DNA of 33,683 nt from a virus: IMG/VR virus record IMGVR_UViG_3300042522_001973, positions 1-33,683 of that record; one strand, written 5' to 3'. Position 1 is the first letter of the stretch, and each line of letters opens with the position of its first letter. This document shows positions 7,963-16,301 of this stretch, in pieces. Below the pieces are notes generated by a model. The model ran no database searches. It was given only the letters and a program-made list of their open reading frames with translations, and was not told where the DNA came from. A program made the position numbers and the translations under genes.

Positions 7963-8452
7963 CAAATTTCATGCTTACTTGATTTGAAGGAGAAACAGTC
8001 ACAGTTGTGCCAAACGCAACTGTGCTAATCAAATATCCTGTTGAACCAGAAGAACTCGTACACAAAAACATGTCAGTAGCTGTATAGCTTGAACCAGTTG
8101 CTGTAAAGGTAACTGTCGTACTAGTGGCCTTTACGCTTGTAGTAGAAGTGCCCACTGTTGTAACAGCAAAGTTTGTGCCCCTAGCCAAAGGCTGTCTAAC
8201 ATACCCACCAGTAGTAGGCTCTCCCTGTAGGCTAGTCATGTTTTGATTCACAGTAATGGAAGTTCTACTGTCTAGGCCGACATAATATTCGGATGGCGGT
8301 GTACTATTGCCAAACATACACGAAAGAATAAGTTCTTGTCCTTGATAATGCAAAACATTATTGATGTCTTTTTTTTCAAAAACAACATTACCGTCTAAAT
8401 CGGTAACTTTTAATTCCAATAATTTTACTAATCCGGACCAAGGCTTACTCAT
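7940..8452 (-). CDS. Probable virion structural protein (Thr/Ser-rich)
   Basis: 170 residues from ATG 8452, chosen because TTGAGGGG lies just upstream; an in-frame ATG further upstream would run into the divergent gene. The N-terminal part (L-E-L-K-V-T-D-L-D-G-N-V-V-F-E-K-K-D) and the Gly/Thr/Ser-rich C-terminal part (T-T-S-V-K-A-T-S-T-T-V-T-F-T-A-T-G) read as beta strands with few charges, as in tail fibre, baseplate or head-decoration proteins. The first segment resembles proteins with a short adaptor followed by a beta-sandwich. It is assigned to the virion by composition only. Confidence 0.5.
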   Translation of the reverse strand: MSKPWSGLVKLLELKVTDLDGNVVFEKKDINNVLHYQGQELILSCMFGNSTPPSEYYVGLDSRTSITVNQNMTSLQGEPTTGGYVRQPLARGTNFAVTTVGTSTTSVKATSTTVTFTATGSSYTATDMFLCTSSSGSTGYLISTVAFGTTVTVSPSNQVSMKFAMQLGDC

Positions 8453-8501
8453 AAATCCCCTCAATATATTAGTATTTACTATAAAAGTAATATATATTTT
8501 T
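8453..8501. promoter_or_regulatory. Divergent AT-rich promoter region
   Basis: 49 bp separating divergent starts. Leftward it carries TATATTGAGGGG before the ATG. Rightward it holds ACTATAAAAGTAATATATAT directly before ATG 8502, with no evident Shine-Dalgarno. It probably contains start sites for both directions. Confidence 0.4.
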
Positions 8502-8915
8502 ATGAACTTTAAGGAATGGCTTGCAAAAAATGAAACAGCGGGAGATAGCTGGGGTGTTCCCACAGCACAACCCGTTGCACGCCTTTACGCTAGATATGGC
8601 GGAAGTGCCATCAGTGGTATTATGTTGCCCGACTCTTTGCCAGTAGATCATATGAGACAGGCAGCAGCAAGAGCGGACTTAGAGAGAAAACTTAAAAAAA
8701 TACAAACCAAATACAAGAGCAGCGATAATCTTGAAAACATTTATCCAGCCATGGAAAAACAATATCAAAAACTAAAATCAAAATTACCAAGGCCTCAAGA
8801 GTTCAAGGATGCACCCGACCAATATACAACAGCCGGGTGGGATTCAGTTGGCTCTAACGTAGACCAAGATCAAGCAAGTCCAGCTGTATTCAAGGCGCTG
8901 CCCATGTACCGTTAA
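8502..8915 (+). CDS. Predicted encapsidated protein with N-terminal targeting motif
   Basis: 137 residues. It starts M-N-F-K-E-W-L-A-K-N-E-T-A, matching the pattern M-x(1,2)-F-x-E-W-L seen at four other genes here and the T4 capsid targeting sequence M-K-T-Y-Q-E-F-I-A-E. Removal of the first 11 residues at N-E/T would be compatible with a gp21-type protease. The middle (A-A-A-R-A-D-L-E-R-K-L-K-K-I-Q-T-K) is a basic amphipathic helix, and the C-terminus is Gly/Asp-rich and probably disordered. Start choice: ATG 8502 is just downstream of an AT-rich promoter-like stretch and places the motif exactly at the N-terminus. Function beyond packaging is unknown. Confidence 0.6.
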   Translation: MNFKEWLAKNETAGDSWGVPTAQPVARLYARYGGSAISGIMLPDSLPVDHMRQAAARADLERKLKKIQTKYKSSDNLENIYPAMEKQYQKLKSKLPRPQEFKDAPDQYTTAGWDSVGSNVDQDQASPAVFKALPMYR

Positions 8916-9224
8916 TCAGTTATCAAACTCATCATCATCGCCGTCATCATCGTCATTATCAGAATCCAAATCATCTTCCCAATCGTCTTCATCACTCATG
9001 TCATCATAGTCGGCGTCATCGTCCTCATCATCGTCATCTTCTTCCCATTCTTCACCGTCATCATCATCTTCTTGGTCTTCGCCTTCATAACCATATTCTT
9101 CGGGATCGTCTGTCCATTCATCTTCCCAAGAATCATCTTCTTCGGGGTCTTCGTCATCATAGACGGCCCCACCTACCATGACAACTTCTTCATATCGTTC
9201 ATCAATCATGTCGAAATAATTCAT
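8916..9224 (-). CDS. Hyperacidic Asp/Glu-rich protein
   Basis: 102 residues, of which 61 are Asp or Glu by my count. Only the first ~22 residues (M-N-Y-F-D-M-I-D-E-R-Y-E-E-V-V-M-V-G-G-A-V-Y) look able to fold. RBS GAGGG is present. Such proteins may mimic DNA, buffer cations, chaperone basic proteins or act as acidic head-core components (T4 gp67 is acidic). It lies 33 bases downstream of the metallopeptidase on the same strand and is probably co-transcribed with it. The stop abuts the stop of the rightward gene at 8915 with no spacer. Confidence 0.7.
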   Translation of the reverse strand: MNYFDMIDERYEEVVMVGGAVYDDEDPEEDDSWEDEWTDDPEEYGYEGEDQEDDDDGEEWEEDDDDEDDDADYDDMSDEDDWEDDLDSDNDDDDGDDDEFDN

Positions 9225-9257
9225 GTTTTTCCCTCAATACAAAATATTATATCATGT

Positions 9258-10955
9258 TTAAGTGTAAGGAACAGGATTTGCACTTGCAGACCCGCAGCCA
9301 TATGGCTGGCTGTAATATCTAGAGCCACCACAACCTGTATTATATTTATTTGTAGAGCAAGTGCTGTATCTAGTGCGACATGGTAAAACTACCTGTTTTT
9401 TAGGCAATTCTTCACATGAACAATTGCCATGACTGCAGCATCCTGTATTATTCTTGCACTTCCAGCATTTACCGAATTCAGGATTGCCGGGAATTAAGCA
9501 ATTGTTAACAAATCCATTGTCGCCACAGCAGGTAATATGTTTTCTGATTAGGTTGTTATCTTCATCTTTGTACCATGGCTGAATTTCATTGTCGCCATAT
9601 AGATCATTGTCTAAGATATAATCTAAAAAGTCTTTTGCGCATTCACATGCAACATTTGGACCAACAGACATCTGGCACACGACACCGTCTTCCATACATA
9701 CCATATCATCTAATGGTATGGTCATATTCAATTCCATAAGTTCGGCCATTTTCTCTGATTGAGCTAAAACATCAGATTCAAATAGAGAAGACACTTTTAT
9801 CTTTCCATGATTTACGACAACATTTACATTATCAAATTTATTTTCTCCCAAGTTGACTTTGTCAAATGGAAATACTGCGTCAGAAACTACACTTTGTGCA
9901 ACAACGACACCGTAGATTTGTCTGTTTTTGAAAATTACTTTCATCAAGTTGGCAATTTGAGGGTCTATTGGCTGAGTAATAGCAATCCATGTAGCCGCAA
10001 AACTTTGAAAGAAATTAGCAGCACTTGGAGCTTTTCTGTTAGCTTCAATATAAGTCTTTAAAAGAAATTCTCTTGCTTTAGCCAAGGCATCTTTATTGCT
10101 ACCGTAATGGTTATAGACAGCCACTAGAATATCATAAAAGGCACCTGTCATTACACGGCTAAAACTATGCACTTCTGAGGACAACTGATTATCAGGAGCA
10201 TTTTTAGGCAACTTTGCAGGGTTGACATAAACAAAACTATTAACTGCTTTTCTCAAAGCACCCGGAATGCCTAGCTCTGCACCAAACTGTTCAGCTAAAC
10301 CTTCTACCAAATTACTCTTCTTTAGGTCGCCTCCGGTTTGTTTCAAAATATAATCCACCAAAATTGGTTGTGCCAAACTGCTAAAGATGCTAATGCAGTC
10401 GCCAAAAGATTCATGAAATGCCCATATTTCAGTATTGGCCATATTGAAATATTCTGGCCTCATGGCATCCAACAAAGCATGGCCCAATTCATGACTGACT
10501 ATGTCGGCGGAAAGACAAGTAAATACTTTCTTACCGCTTTTACCATTGAAATAAAAGAATTTTAAACCTTGACGGTCGTAATAAGCATTTGGCATATCTC
10601 CAGCCAAAGGGTCAACATTTAAGTTTTTAACCAAAGCCCATTTGTCTATATTAGCTGTTCTGTTAATTGCGTTAATGCTATGACACATGACTGCATAGAT
10701 ATTGGCAGCTTGTCCTTGCGGTCTATCAAAAGGACCACCCGCATTCATGTAGTGTTTAACACTGAATGGCAGTTTGTAAGTTACCGGATTAACAGCCAAC
10801 CCCATCAAATCTGGAGTAGATGGATCGTTCAAATAATACTTGATTTCCACTTTTTTGCTAGCGTCTAAACTTACATCAGACAAAGCCTCAAATTGTGACT
10901 TGTCAAAAAATTTAGAAAATAAACTTTTTACGCTGTTATAAACTTTAGTGAACAT
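9258..10955 (-). CDS. Zinc metallopeptidase (gluzincin, M4-like) with Cys-rich tail
   Basis: 565 residues from ATG 10955, chosen because GGGGGAC lies just upstream. The zinc site is H155-E-L-G-H159, followed 23 residues later by E182 in A-F-H-E-S-F-G-D, the HExxH...E arrangement of thermolysin-like gluzincins. Nearby V-H-S-F-S-R-V-M-T-G-A-F-Y-D also resembles the second half of that fold. No signal peptide is evident. The last ~130 residues are crowded with cysteines (C-W-K-C, G-C-C-S-H-G-N-C-S-C, T-G-C-G-G) and lie outside the normal peptidase domain, perhaps binding metal or forming disulfides. It could cleave virion or host proteins. The hyperacidic protein follows in the same unit. Confidence 0.8.
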   Translation of the reverse strand: MFTKVYNSVKSLFSKFFDKSQFEALSDVSLDASKKVEIKYYLNDPSTPDLMGLAVNPVTYKLPFSVKHYMNAGGPFDRPQGQAANIYAVMCHSINAINRTANIDKWALVKNLNVDPLAGDMPNAYYDRQGLKFFYFNGKSGKKVFTCLSADIVSHELGHALLDAMRPEYFNMANTEIWAFHESFGDCISIFSSLAQPILVDYILKQTGGDLKKSNLVEGLAEQFGAELGIPGALRKAVNSFVYVNPAKLPKNAPDNQLSSEVHSFSRVMTGAFYDILVAVYNHYGSNKDALAKAREFLLKTYIEANRKAPSAANFFQSFAATWIAITQPIDPQIANLMKVIFKNRQIYGVVVAQSVVSDAVFPFDKVNLGENKFDNVNVVVNHGKIKVSSLFESDVLAQSEKMAELMELNMTIPLDDMVCMEDGVVCQMSVGPNVACECAKDFLDYILDNDLYGDNEIQPWYKDEDNNLIRKHITCCGDNGFVNNCLIPGNPEFGKCWKCKNNTGCCSHGNCSCEELPKKQVVLPCRTRYSTCSTNKYNTGCGGSRYYSQPYGCGSASANPVPYT

Positions 10956-11009
10956 AAAAGTCCCCCTTTTATAATATTTATTCTCGTGAGCAAAATAAAA
11001 AGGCAATTC
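10956..11009. promoter_or_regulatory. Divergent promoter region
   Basis: 54 bp between divergent starts. The leftward strand reads AATAAATATTATAAAAGGGGG before the peptidase, combining AATAAATA (one base from the T4 late box TATAAATA) with TATAA and a strong Shine-Dalgarno. The rightward strand has TATAATATTTATTC and AAAAAGG before ATG 11010. Confidence 0.4.
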
Positions 11010-11525
11010 ATGAACGTAGAAGAAAAAATTAGAGAACAGAGAACAAACGAAGCCATTCAAAAAAATTTCATGGGCCAACAAGGCAAGATTTATTTGATAG
11101 CTAAATTTCTAGGCAGTCCGATTACCAAACAAACAGATTCAGAAAGCATGTTACCTTGGGATTATCTACCTGAAGAAAACAATGAAATACTCGTTCTTGG
11201 CGAAGATTCAACTTCTTACGATATAGGTTACTTTTTTGATGGCCTTCAAAGAGGCTTAAATATGGAAATATTTTGTAACGATTATGAAGGAACTATAAAG
11301 CTTAAATGGGAAGGCTATACTTACTACGAAGAGGAAAGCAATGCACTTTTAAGATATTATCCATATCCGCCTTTGGAAAAAATTGTTGACAGTTTGTATG
11401 GTGTGGTTGAACAGAAAATACAACATCAATACCAAGAATTACGCAAGAAGGAAATAAAACAAGCTCCAGAACTTGAAAAGTCGGAGCTTGAAAGATTGAG
11501 AGATAAGTGGGGAAATATTATTTAA
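11010..11525 (+). CDS. Hypothetical protein
   Basis: 172 residues from ATG 11010 (RBS AAAAAGG); an in-frame GTG at 10986 is less well placed. The body is acidic with many aromatics (Y-Y-E-E-E-S-N-A-L-L-R-Y-Y-P-Y-P-P-L). A charged helical C-terminus follows (L-E-K-S-E-L-E-R-L-R-D-K-W). No catalytic motif or family is recognised. It stands alone between two leftward units, and its TAA is followed directly by the convergent gene's stop (TAATTA). Confidence 0.6.
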   Translation: MNVEEKIREQRTNEAIQKNFMGQQGKIYLIAKFLGSPITKQTDSESMLPWDYLPEENNEILVLGEDSTSYDIGYFFDGLQRGLNMEIFCNDYEGTIKLKWEGYTYYEEESNALLRYYPYPPLEKIVDSLYGVVEQKIQHQYQELRKKEIKQAPELEKSELERLRDKWGNII

Positions 11526-12368
11526 TTAAGGAGGGCTTATTAAATCGCCACTTTGTAGCGTATAGGGAGTTTCAAGTTTTGCACACAATGTTGTGCCACT
11601 ATACAGATAATATGTTTTCTTTGCTAAATCGCCAACAGAGGCACCGGCATAATACTTTGTTTCTTGTGTAATTTGTCCAGAAGTATTATAAACAGTGTTG
11701 AAGAAGAAATATGCATCATTAGAACCACGAAGTAGCTGCCAATCAGCCAGAGGGGCATTTGGGTCCATGCCCTGCCATTGAATTAATTGAGCTTCATAAG
11801 CGTTTGTTCCGGGGTCCAAAAGAATAAGACGATCAGGCCCCAAAGTAGGATATTGGAACCTTTCCTGCATATCCCATCTTTCATAATAGGTGGGCAACTG
11901 CCTAATAGGACTATTTCTGTTATACTGCAATACTGTTTCAGCACCAGTATTGGTAATATAAGCCCTAATATGACCACCACCAGCATTCTTGGTGTATTTA
12001 ATCAATACCTTCTGAGGAGCAAAAGGAAAGTTTCTAGCACTAAAAAGACTAGCTTGAAACATGCCTGAGAAAATTGAATTTGTATTTAAACTGTTTACAA
12101 CTTCCAAGGCAGTAACTGCCGTCATGTCTGCGCCAGTAATAGCTATATTTAAAGGACTATAACCCAAAAGACTTGGGTCATAGGCATACATCAAAGTCAG
12201 CACATTATTCCCGGGAGCAGATAAATCATAAGGGCCAACCTGATGATTTATCATGTATTCAGGACTGTTTACATTCGCAGGAACGTTCCAAGTCGTTTGA
12301 TACTGCCTGTCAGAGCCGAAAATAGTAGGACGAAATTCGAAATTAAATACATTCTGGAAAAATGGCAT
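11526..12368 (-). CDS. Probable virion structural protein (280 aa)
   Basis: 280 residues with RBS AGAGG. It is rich in Asn, Tyr, Thr, Pro and Gly and very low in Lys, with beta-type segments (V-L-I-K-Y-T-K-N-A-G-G-G-H-I-R-A-Y-I-T) and a C-terminal Y-Y-L-Y-S-G-T-T-L-C-A-K-L-E-T strand. No enzyme motif is seen. Composition and its place next to the head module point to a tail, neck or head-surface component. It follows the ferritin-like gene by 12 bases and would share its transcript. The identity of the particle part is unknown. Confidence 0.55.
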   Translation of the reverse strand: MPFFQNVFNFEFRPTIFGSDRQYQTTWNVPANVNSPEYMINHQVGPYDLSAPGNNVLTLMYAYDPSLLGYSPLNIAITGADMTAVTALEVVNSLNTNSIFSGMFQASLFSARNFPFAPQKVLIKYTKNAGGGHIRAYITNTGAETVLQYNRNSPIRQLPTYYERWDMQERFQYPTLGPDRLILLDPGTNAYEAQLIQWQGMDPNAPLADWQLLRGSNDAYFFFNTVYNTSGQITQETKYYAGASVGDLAKKTYYLYSGTTLCAKLETPYTLQSGDLISPP

Positions 12369-12380
12369 GACAACCTCTAA

Positions 12381-12842
12381 TTATTTGAAATTTTTAAGTA
12401 TCATTCTATAGTTATCCACATCCTCTCGGCTTTTTTTGATTTGCTCTTCATAAAAGATTTCCATCCATCTTCTTTCTGGCTCCTCAAGTAAACCAAGGTT
12501 GTCCGAAATCCTCTTGGCGTAGTTTAATACAACATCTTGTTCCATTTTCAAGGCAAACTCTAACAATTCCTTCAAATCATAACTAACAATATACGGATAA
12601 TTAGTTACAGTTTCTTCAGCTTGTGTTAAATCCACACCAATTCCCAGCAAAGCATTTTGAAATTCTAAAACATGCTGCATTTCTCCAAGAGCTTCTTTTT
12701 CAAACAACTCTTTATATTCTTCTCGATGAGGACCACTTACCGTAGAAGCTGCCGTCAAATAGAAAAGGAGATGTTTTCTTTCATTTTTCAAATCACCAAG
12801 CATCATGTTTGCAAACAACGCATAATCAGAATTTTTTAACAT
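12381..12842 (-). CDS. Ferritin-like four-helix (bacterioferritin/Dps-type) protein
   Basis: 153 residues, RBS GGGGGA. Four helices carry the spaced acid/His pattern of ferritin-like di-iron proteins: E21 (K-N-E-R-K-H-L-L-F-Y), E54-M-Q-H57 (G-E-M-Q-H-V-L-E-F), E101 (K-M-E-Q-D-V-V-L-N-Y) and E133 (F-Y-E-E-Q-I-K-K-S). The fourth helix lacks the His of the second E-x-x-H; Lys136 stands there, so the metal site may be changed or lost. Ferritins store iron, and Dps-type forms protect DNA from oxidation. Spacing and length fit the family. It is divergent from the terminase and heads a unit with a virion-type gene, so a role in the particle or in the infected cell is equally possible. Confidence 0.72.
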   Translation of the reverse strand: MLKNSDYALFANMMLGDLKNERKHLLFYLTAASTVSGPHREEYKELFEKEALGEMQHVLEFQNALLGIGVDLTQAEETVTNYPYIVSYDLKELLEFALKMEQDVVLNYAKRISDNLGLLEEPERRWMEIFYEEQIKKSREDVDNYRMILKNFK

Positions 12843-12895
12843 TTTTCAGTCCCCCTTATATCTATTATAGTAGAAGTTCCAACAAGAATTGAACC
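12843..12895. promoter_or_regulatory. Divergent promoter region, ferritin-like and terminase
   Basis: 53 bp between divergent starts. CTATAATA is present on the leftward strand (12863-12870), 20 bases upstream of that ATG, with GGGGGA as RBS. The box sits inside CTATTATAG, so the other strand also reads TATTATA. The rightward terminase start has only a weak AAGAA site. Confidence 0.45.
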
Positions 12896-14677
12896 ATGAG
12901 CGTCTGGAAAAATAAGTATAAAACCATCAGAGAATATTATTATAAAACTTACGATCAGGAGTTTTATCACTTCGATGATTTGCAACTTGCTATTAATCCA
13001 GATGAAACAATTGAAGATATAGAACAATATTCCGTAGAAAAACAAACCGTTGAAGTTGAAAAATGCGTCAATAGTTTTTCATACTTTTGCCAAAAATATG
13101 TAAGAATTTTACATCCGACAAAAGGACTTGTTCCTTTTATTATGTACAAATATCAGGCTAGAAGTATTGAGTATTACAGAAAACACAGATTTAATATCAT
13201 ATCTAAATTCCGACAGGGAGGACTAACAACTGTTACGCTTCTTTATGGTCTCTGGAAGTGTATGTTTGAACTAGACCAGCAAATCATGGCACTTTCCAAG
13301 ACTGATAGAGAAGCAGTAGGCATTGGTATGATTATCGACAGAGCAGTCGAACATATGCCAACATGGATAAAGCCAAAAAAAGATGGCAAATGGAATGACC
13401 ATCTTAAGCAATTTCCTGATACTGGCGGCGCTTTACAGTTTTATTCCCCAGAGGCCGCCCGTGGTAAGTCGGTTACATTTCTTATTATTGACGAAGCAGC
13501 GTTCATTCCAGATATGGATAATCACTGGAAAGCTATGTGGCCGGTGCTGAGCACAGGTGGAAGCTGCGTTCTGGTCTCAACGGTTAATGGCTTGGGCAAC
13601 TGGTATGAAGAAACATATACTCACGCCAAAGAAGGCAAAAATATGTTCCACGTAATCGACCTTGATTACTGGGAACATCCTGATTATTGCCCCAAAACTA
13701 ACCCTAATTGGGAAAAAGAACAAAGAAGCCAATTGGGAGAAAAAGGTTTTCTGCAGGAAGTTTTAAGAAGCTTTCTGGGCTCTGGTGAAACCTATATTCC
13801 ATCTGATAAACTGACAATCCTAGATCAGCAAACTCGAAAAACATCGCCAATCAAAAGGCTTTTTCCGCATTTTATAAACAAAGACGCACAAGATGAAGAA
13901 GGTTCTTTTGAAAAAGGAGCCCTCTGGGTCTGGCAAGAGCCTAAAGACGGTGCAGAATACATACTAGGAGTAGATTGCGCCGAAGGAATTGGAGCAAATG
14001 GCGACAACAGTTGCGTCCAAGTTATAAACTCAAACACATTAGAACAAGCAGCCGAATTTTATAGCAATCAAATATCACCACATGATTTTTCCCATATTGT
14101 CCATGAATTAGCATCGGCATATAACACCGGACTTATAATCGTTGAAGACATGTCATCAGGAGGAATTGTTCTAGACATGTTAGTACATGAATTTAGTTAC
14201 GAAAATTTATTTTATAGCGGCAAATCAGGTAAGTCAGCAAAAGCCGGTATCAAAATGAGCATTAACATTCGTCCCATAGTTCTCCAAGGCCTTCAATCTA
14301 GAATACTAAATAGCACCCTCCACATTAAAAGTAAAAGACTAGTTACTGAAATGAAAACTTTTGAGTTTAATGTCACATCCAAAAAAGCTGAAGCCGCCAA
14401 AGGAAAACATGACGATGCAATCATGTCTATAGCACTCGCCTTATACGCTAGAGACCAAAGTGTAAGAGACTTGCCACTTGGCTCCCCAATGATTGAATCA
14501 TCTAATAGAGCACAAACAAATCTAGCAGACATTAGGTCAGAACTCAGAAAAGGACTCAGAGAATCAGTACTAGACAAAATTACAAAAAAAGAAAAAACAC
14601 TCGAAGACCTTGAAAATGAAAATTTATTAAGAACTTATAGAAAACAAAATGCATTAATAAAAGATTTCGGATGGTAA
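12896..14677 (+). CDS. terL: Terminase large subunit (T4 gp17-like)
   Basis: 593 residues. The enzyme powers DNA packaging through the portal and cuts the concatemer. The ATPase half has K-F-R-Q-G-G-L-T-T (104-112) at the Walker A position. The usual G-K-[ST] Lys is absent and a Lys sits at the front, as in lambda gpA-type 'switched' P-loops. Walker B F-L-I-I-D-E is at 195-200 and the coupling motif V-S-T-V-N-G at 227-232. The RNase H-like nuclease half has D360 (L-G-V-D-C-A-E-G), E417/D418 (I-I-V-E-D-M-S-S-G) and D506/D507 (G-K-H-D-D-A-I-M-S). Length matches T4 gp17 (about 610). No small subunit is recognisable nearby. The start lacks a strong RBS. Confidence 0.93.
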   Translation: MSVWKNKYKTIREYYYKTYDQEFYHFDDLQLAINPDETIEDIEQYSVEKQTVEVEKCVNSFSYFCQKYVRILHPTKGLVPFIMYKYQARSIEYYRKHRFNIISKFRQGGLTTVTLLYGLWKCMFELDQQIMALSKTDREAVGIGMIIDRAVEHMPTWIKPKKDGKWNDHLKQFPDTGGALQFYSPEAARGKSVTFLIIDEAAFIPDMDNHWKAMWPVLSTGGSCVLVSTVNGLGNWYEETYTHAKEGKNMFHVIDLDYWEHPDYCPKTNPNWEKEQRSQLGEKGFLQEVLRSFLGSGETYIPSDKLTILDQQTRKTSPIKRLFPHFINKDAQDEEGSFEKGALWVWQEPKDGAEYILGVDCAEGIGANGDNSCVQVINSNTLEQAAEFYSNQISPHDFSHIVHELASAYNTGLIIVEDMSSGGIVLDMLVHEFSYENLFYSGKSGKSAKAGIKMSINIRPIVLQGLQSRILNSTLHIKSKRLVTEMKTFEFNVTSKKAEAAKGKHDDAIMSIALALYARDQSVRDLPLGSPMIESSNRAQTNLADIRSELRKGLRESVLDKITKKEKTLEDLENENLLRTYRKQNALIKDFGW

Positions 14678-14700
14678 TTAATCTATATAATTTAATAGAC

Positions 14701-15498
14701 ATGAGAAAAGCAGAAATTTCTATTGATTTGACTCTTTACAACGATGCCATGCAGCTATGTCTGTATGACCGTGAATGGTATGCTATAGCAAAAGAACAAA
14801 AAGAAAATCTATTTGAAACAATTAAAATAGTTACCGGCGATTTGAGCGAAATAGCTACTAACAAGTATTTGCTCAACAAAGATATTGCCGAATTAATGAA
14901 GTATAAGTGTGCCAATCAATTAGATGAACAAAGTCTGGGTTTTTTCTTTGATACAGAATCAGACGCAAGCGTGAAATATTTAACATCTGTCATCAAAACA
15001 AAGACAGAATTCAATGCGGCAGTAGTAAAGAACCTTCTTCAAGAATATTGTGACAACACAAGAGATATCTTTCACGCAACCATTTCGCCATTTCCCGAAA
15101 CACCACTCGATACCACAAAATCCATGAAAAAATTTAAGGTGGTAATCAACGAAGATAAATACTTTATCTTAGAACTAAGTGGTCAAACTCTAATCTGTAG
15201 ACAACATTTAGAAAATATTTCACAACTAAACGAGTATTTCGAAACCAGAGCAACTTCTAAAAGGATATGCAGAGGATATTTTTCCAAAAATGACCTACCA
15301 GAAGAAATTGTAATAGAAGCACAACAAAAATTAAATTACCTAAAAGAATGCATTCTGCCAATCAATTTTGCCAGAAAAACAGAATCAGACTACAAAATTG
15401 TATACAAAGAATATCAAGTGTGTCATTGTCAAGATAAAGATTTTACAATTGATGGAAAAAGATTGAAGATTTCATATATTGACAGGTTCAAAAAATGA
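14701..15498 (+). CDS. Hypothetical protein after terminase
   Basis: 265 residues from ATG 14701; an in-frame ATG at 14671 overlaps the terminase end. CTATATAATTTAATAG just before 14701 may be a promoter and there is no Shine-Dalgarno, so the start is uncertain. The first half is helical and acidic. The second half (K-K-F-K-V-V-I-N-E-D-K-Y-F-I-L-E-L-S-G) is mixed, with a Cys pair C-H-C near the end. It has no recognised family. Its stop overlaps the next start (ATGA), linking it to the following small coiled-coil protein. Position between terminase and portal suggests a head or neck role, as inference only. Confidence 0.6.
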   Translation: MRKAEISIDLTLYNDAMQLCLYDREWYAIAKEQKENLFETIKIVTGDLSEIATNKYLLNKDIAELMKYKCANQLDEQSLGFFFDTESDASVKYLTSVIKTKTEFNAAVVKNLLQEYCDNTRDIFHATISPFPETPLDTTKSMKKFKVVINEDKYFILELSGQTLICRQHLENISQLNEYFETRATSKRICRGYFSKNDLPEEIVIEAQQKLNYLKECILPINFARKTESDYKIVYKEYQVCHCQDKDFTIDGKRLKISYIDRFKK

Positions 15499-15836
15499 AT
15501 AACAATGAAGTAAAATTGAATGAGATTCAAAAAACTTTGGAATCCTGCCTAAGAGGCCTGCCAGAGCAGTTCGCCTTAGATGAAGTAAAAGGCAATCTAA
15601 AAAGAACTTTGGAATCAATCAAAAAAGTACAAGTCAAAAGAAATAGAAGAAGACTAACAGAACAAGAAAATCAACGCTCTAAAATGGCCTTCACTTCATA
15701 TGAAGATGCCAAAAAAGCTCTGGATATTCTGGAAAAAATGATGCAGGATGAGCAAAAAAATCTAGAAGATTTAACCAAACCAAAACCCCAAAATACAATC
15801 GCCGATTACAATGATGATAGTATGCTACTTGGTTAA
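15495..15836 (+). CDS. Small coiled-coil hypothetical protein
   Basis: 113 residues starting by a 4-base overlap (ATGA) with the upstream gene. It is almost all helix: residues about 5-100 alternate hydrophobic and charged residues (L-E-S-I-K-K-V-Q-V-K-R-N-R-R-R-L-T-E, A-L-D-I-L-E-K-M-M-Q-D-E-Q-K). An acidic, probably flexible end follows. Such proteins often act as small terminase subunits, head-core or adaptor proteins, and its place between terminase and portal would allow any of these, but no signature decides. The stop overlaps the convergent gene by 12 bases. Confidence 0.6.
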   Translation: MNNNEVKLNEIQKTLESCLRGLPEQFALDEVKGNLKRTLESIKKVQVKRNRRRLTEQENQRSKMAFTSYEDAKKALDILEKMMQDEQKNLEDLTKPKPQNTIADYNDDSMLLG

Positions 15837-16301
15837 AGTAAATTGAAAATTCATCGGAACTTGAACAAAATCCGATATCCTTTGCAAGTTTACCTGAAGT
15901 TTTTCTAAATCATCTTGAATTTTTATGTAAGATAAAGTCTGAGGAAGCTGCTGCCTGATAAACTCTTTCCTGTTGTCAAGATAATCTTTAGCACACATTC
16001 TGTGTATTAAACCGCTATCTTTAACTCTTTGAATACAGTCATCAGAATTGTTTTCTATGTAAATTACTTTAGAAAAACTGAGAGCATCTTTAAAACCAGT
16101 CTGCCAATTAAAGACCAAAATGTCAAAGTGTCTAGAAAATTTTGTTTCATACTTTTCATAATCAAAATAAATGTTAGAATTATAATAGGTATTTAGGTCA
16201 TTATATACAAAATGAGAATACAAGAATTTGTTGGTTGTCAACATTTTGTTCCACAACTGGGCGTCAACTCCAAGATGTGTCAATATAAAAAAGTGTCTCA
16301 T
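15825..16301 (-). CDS. Hypothetical protein, weak sulfotransferase-like look
   Basis: 158 residues, from M-R-H-F-F-I-L-T-H-L-G-V-D-A-Q-L-W. The order 'strand, loop, helix, then F-D-I-L-V-F-N-W ... K-V-I-Y-I-E-N-N-S-D-D-C-I' faintly recalls small sulfotransferase or P-loop folds, but the phosphate-binding loop itself is missing, so I treat it as unknown. The ATG directly follows GAATAAAT with no Shine-Dalgarno. It is a lone leftward gene inserted between two rightward head genes and overlaps the upstream one tail to tail. Confidence 0.5.
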   Translation of the reverse strand: MRHFFILTHLGVDAQLWNKMLTTNKFLYSHFVYNDLNTYYNSNIYFDYEKYETKFSRHFDILVFNWQTGFKDALSFSKVIYIENNSDDCIQRVKDSGLIHRMCAKDYLDNRKEFIRQQLPQTLSYIKIQDDLEKLQVNLQRISDFVQVPMNFQFTLTK

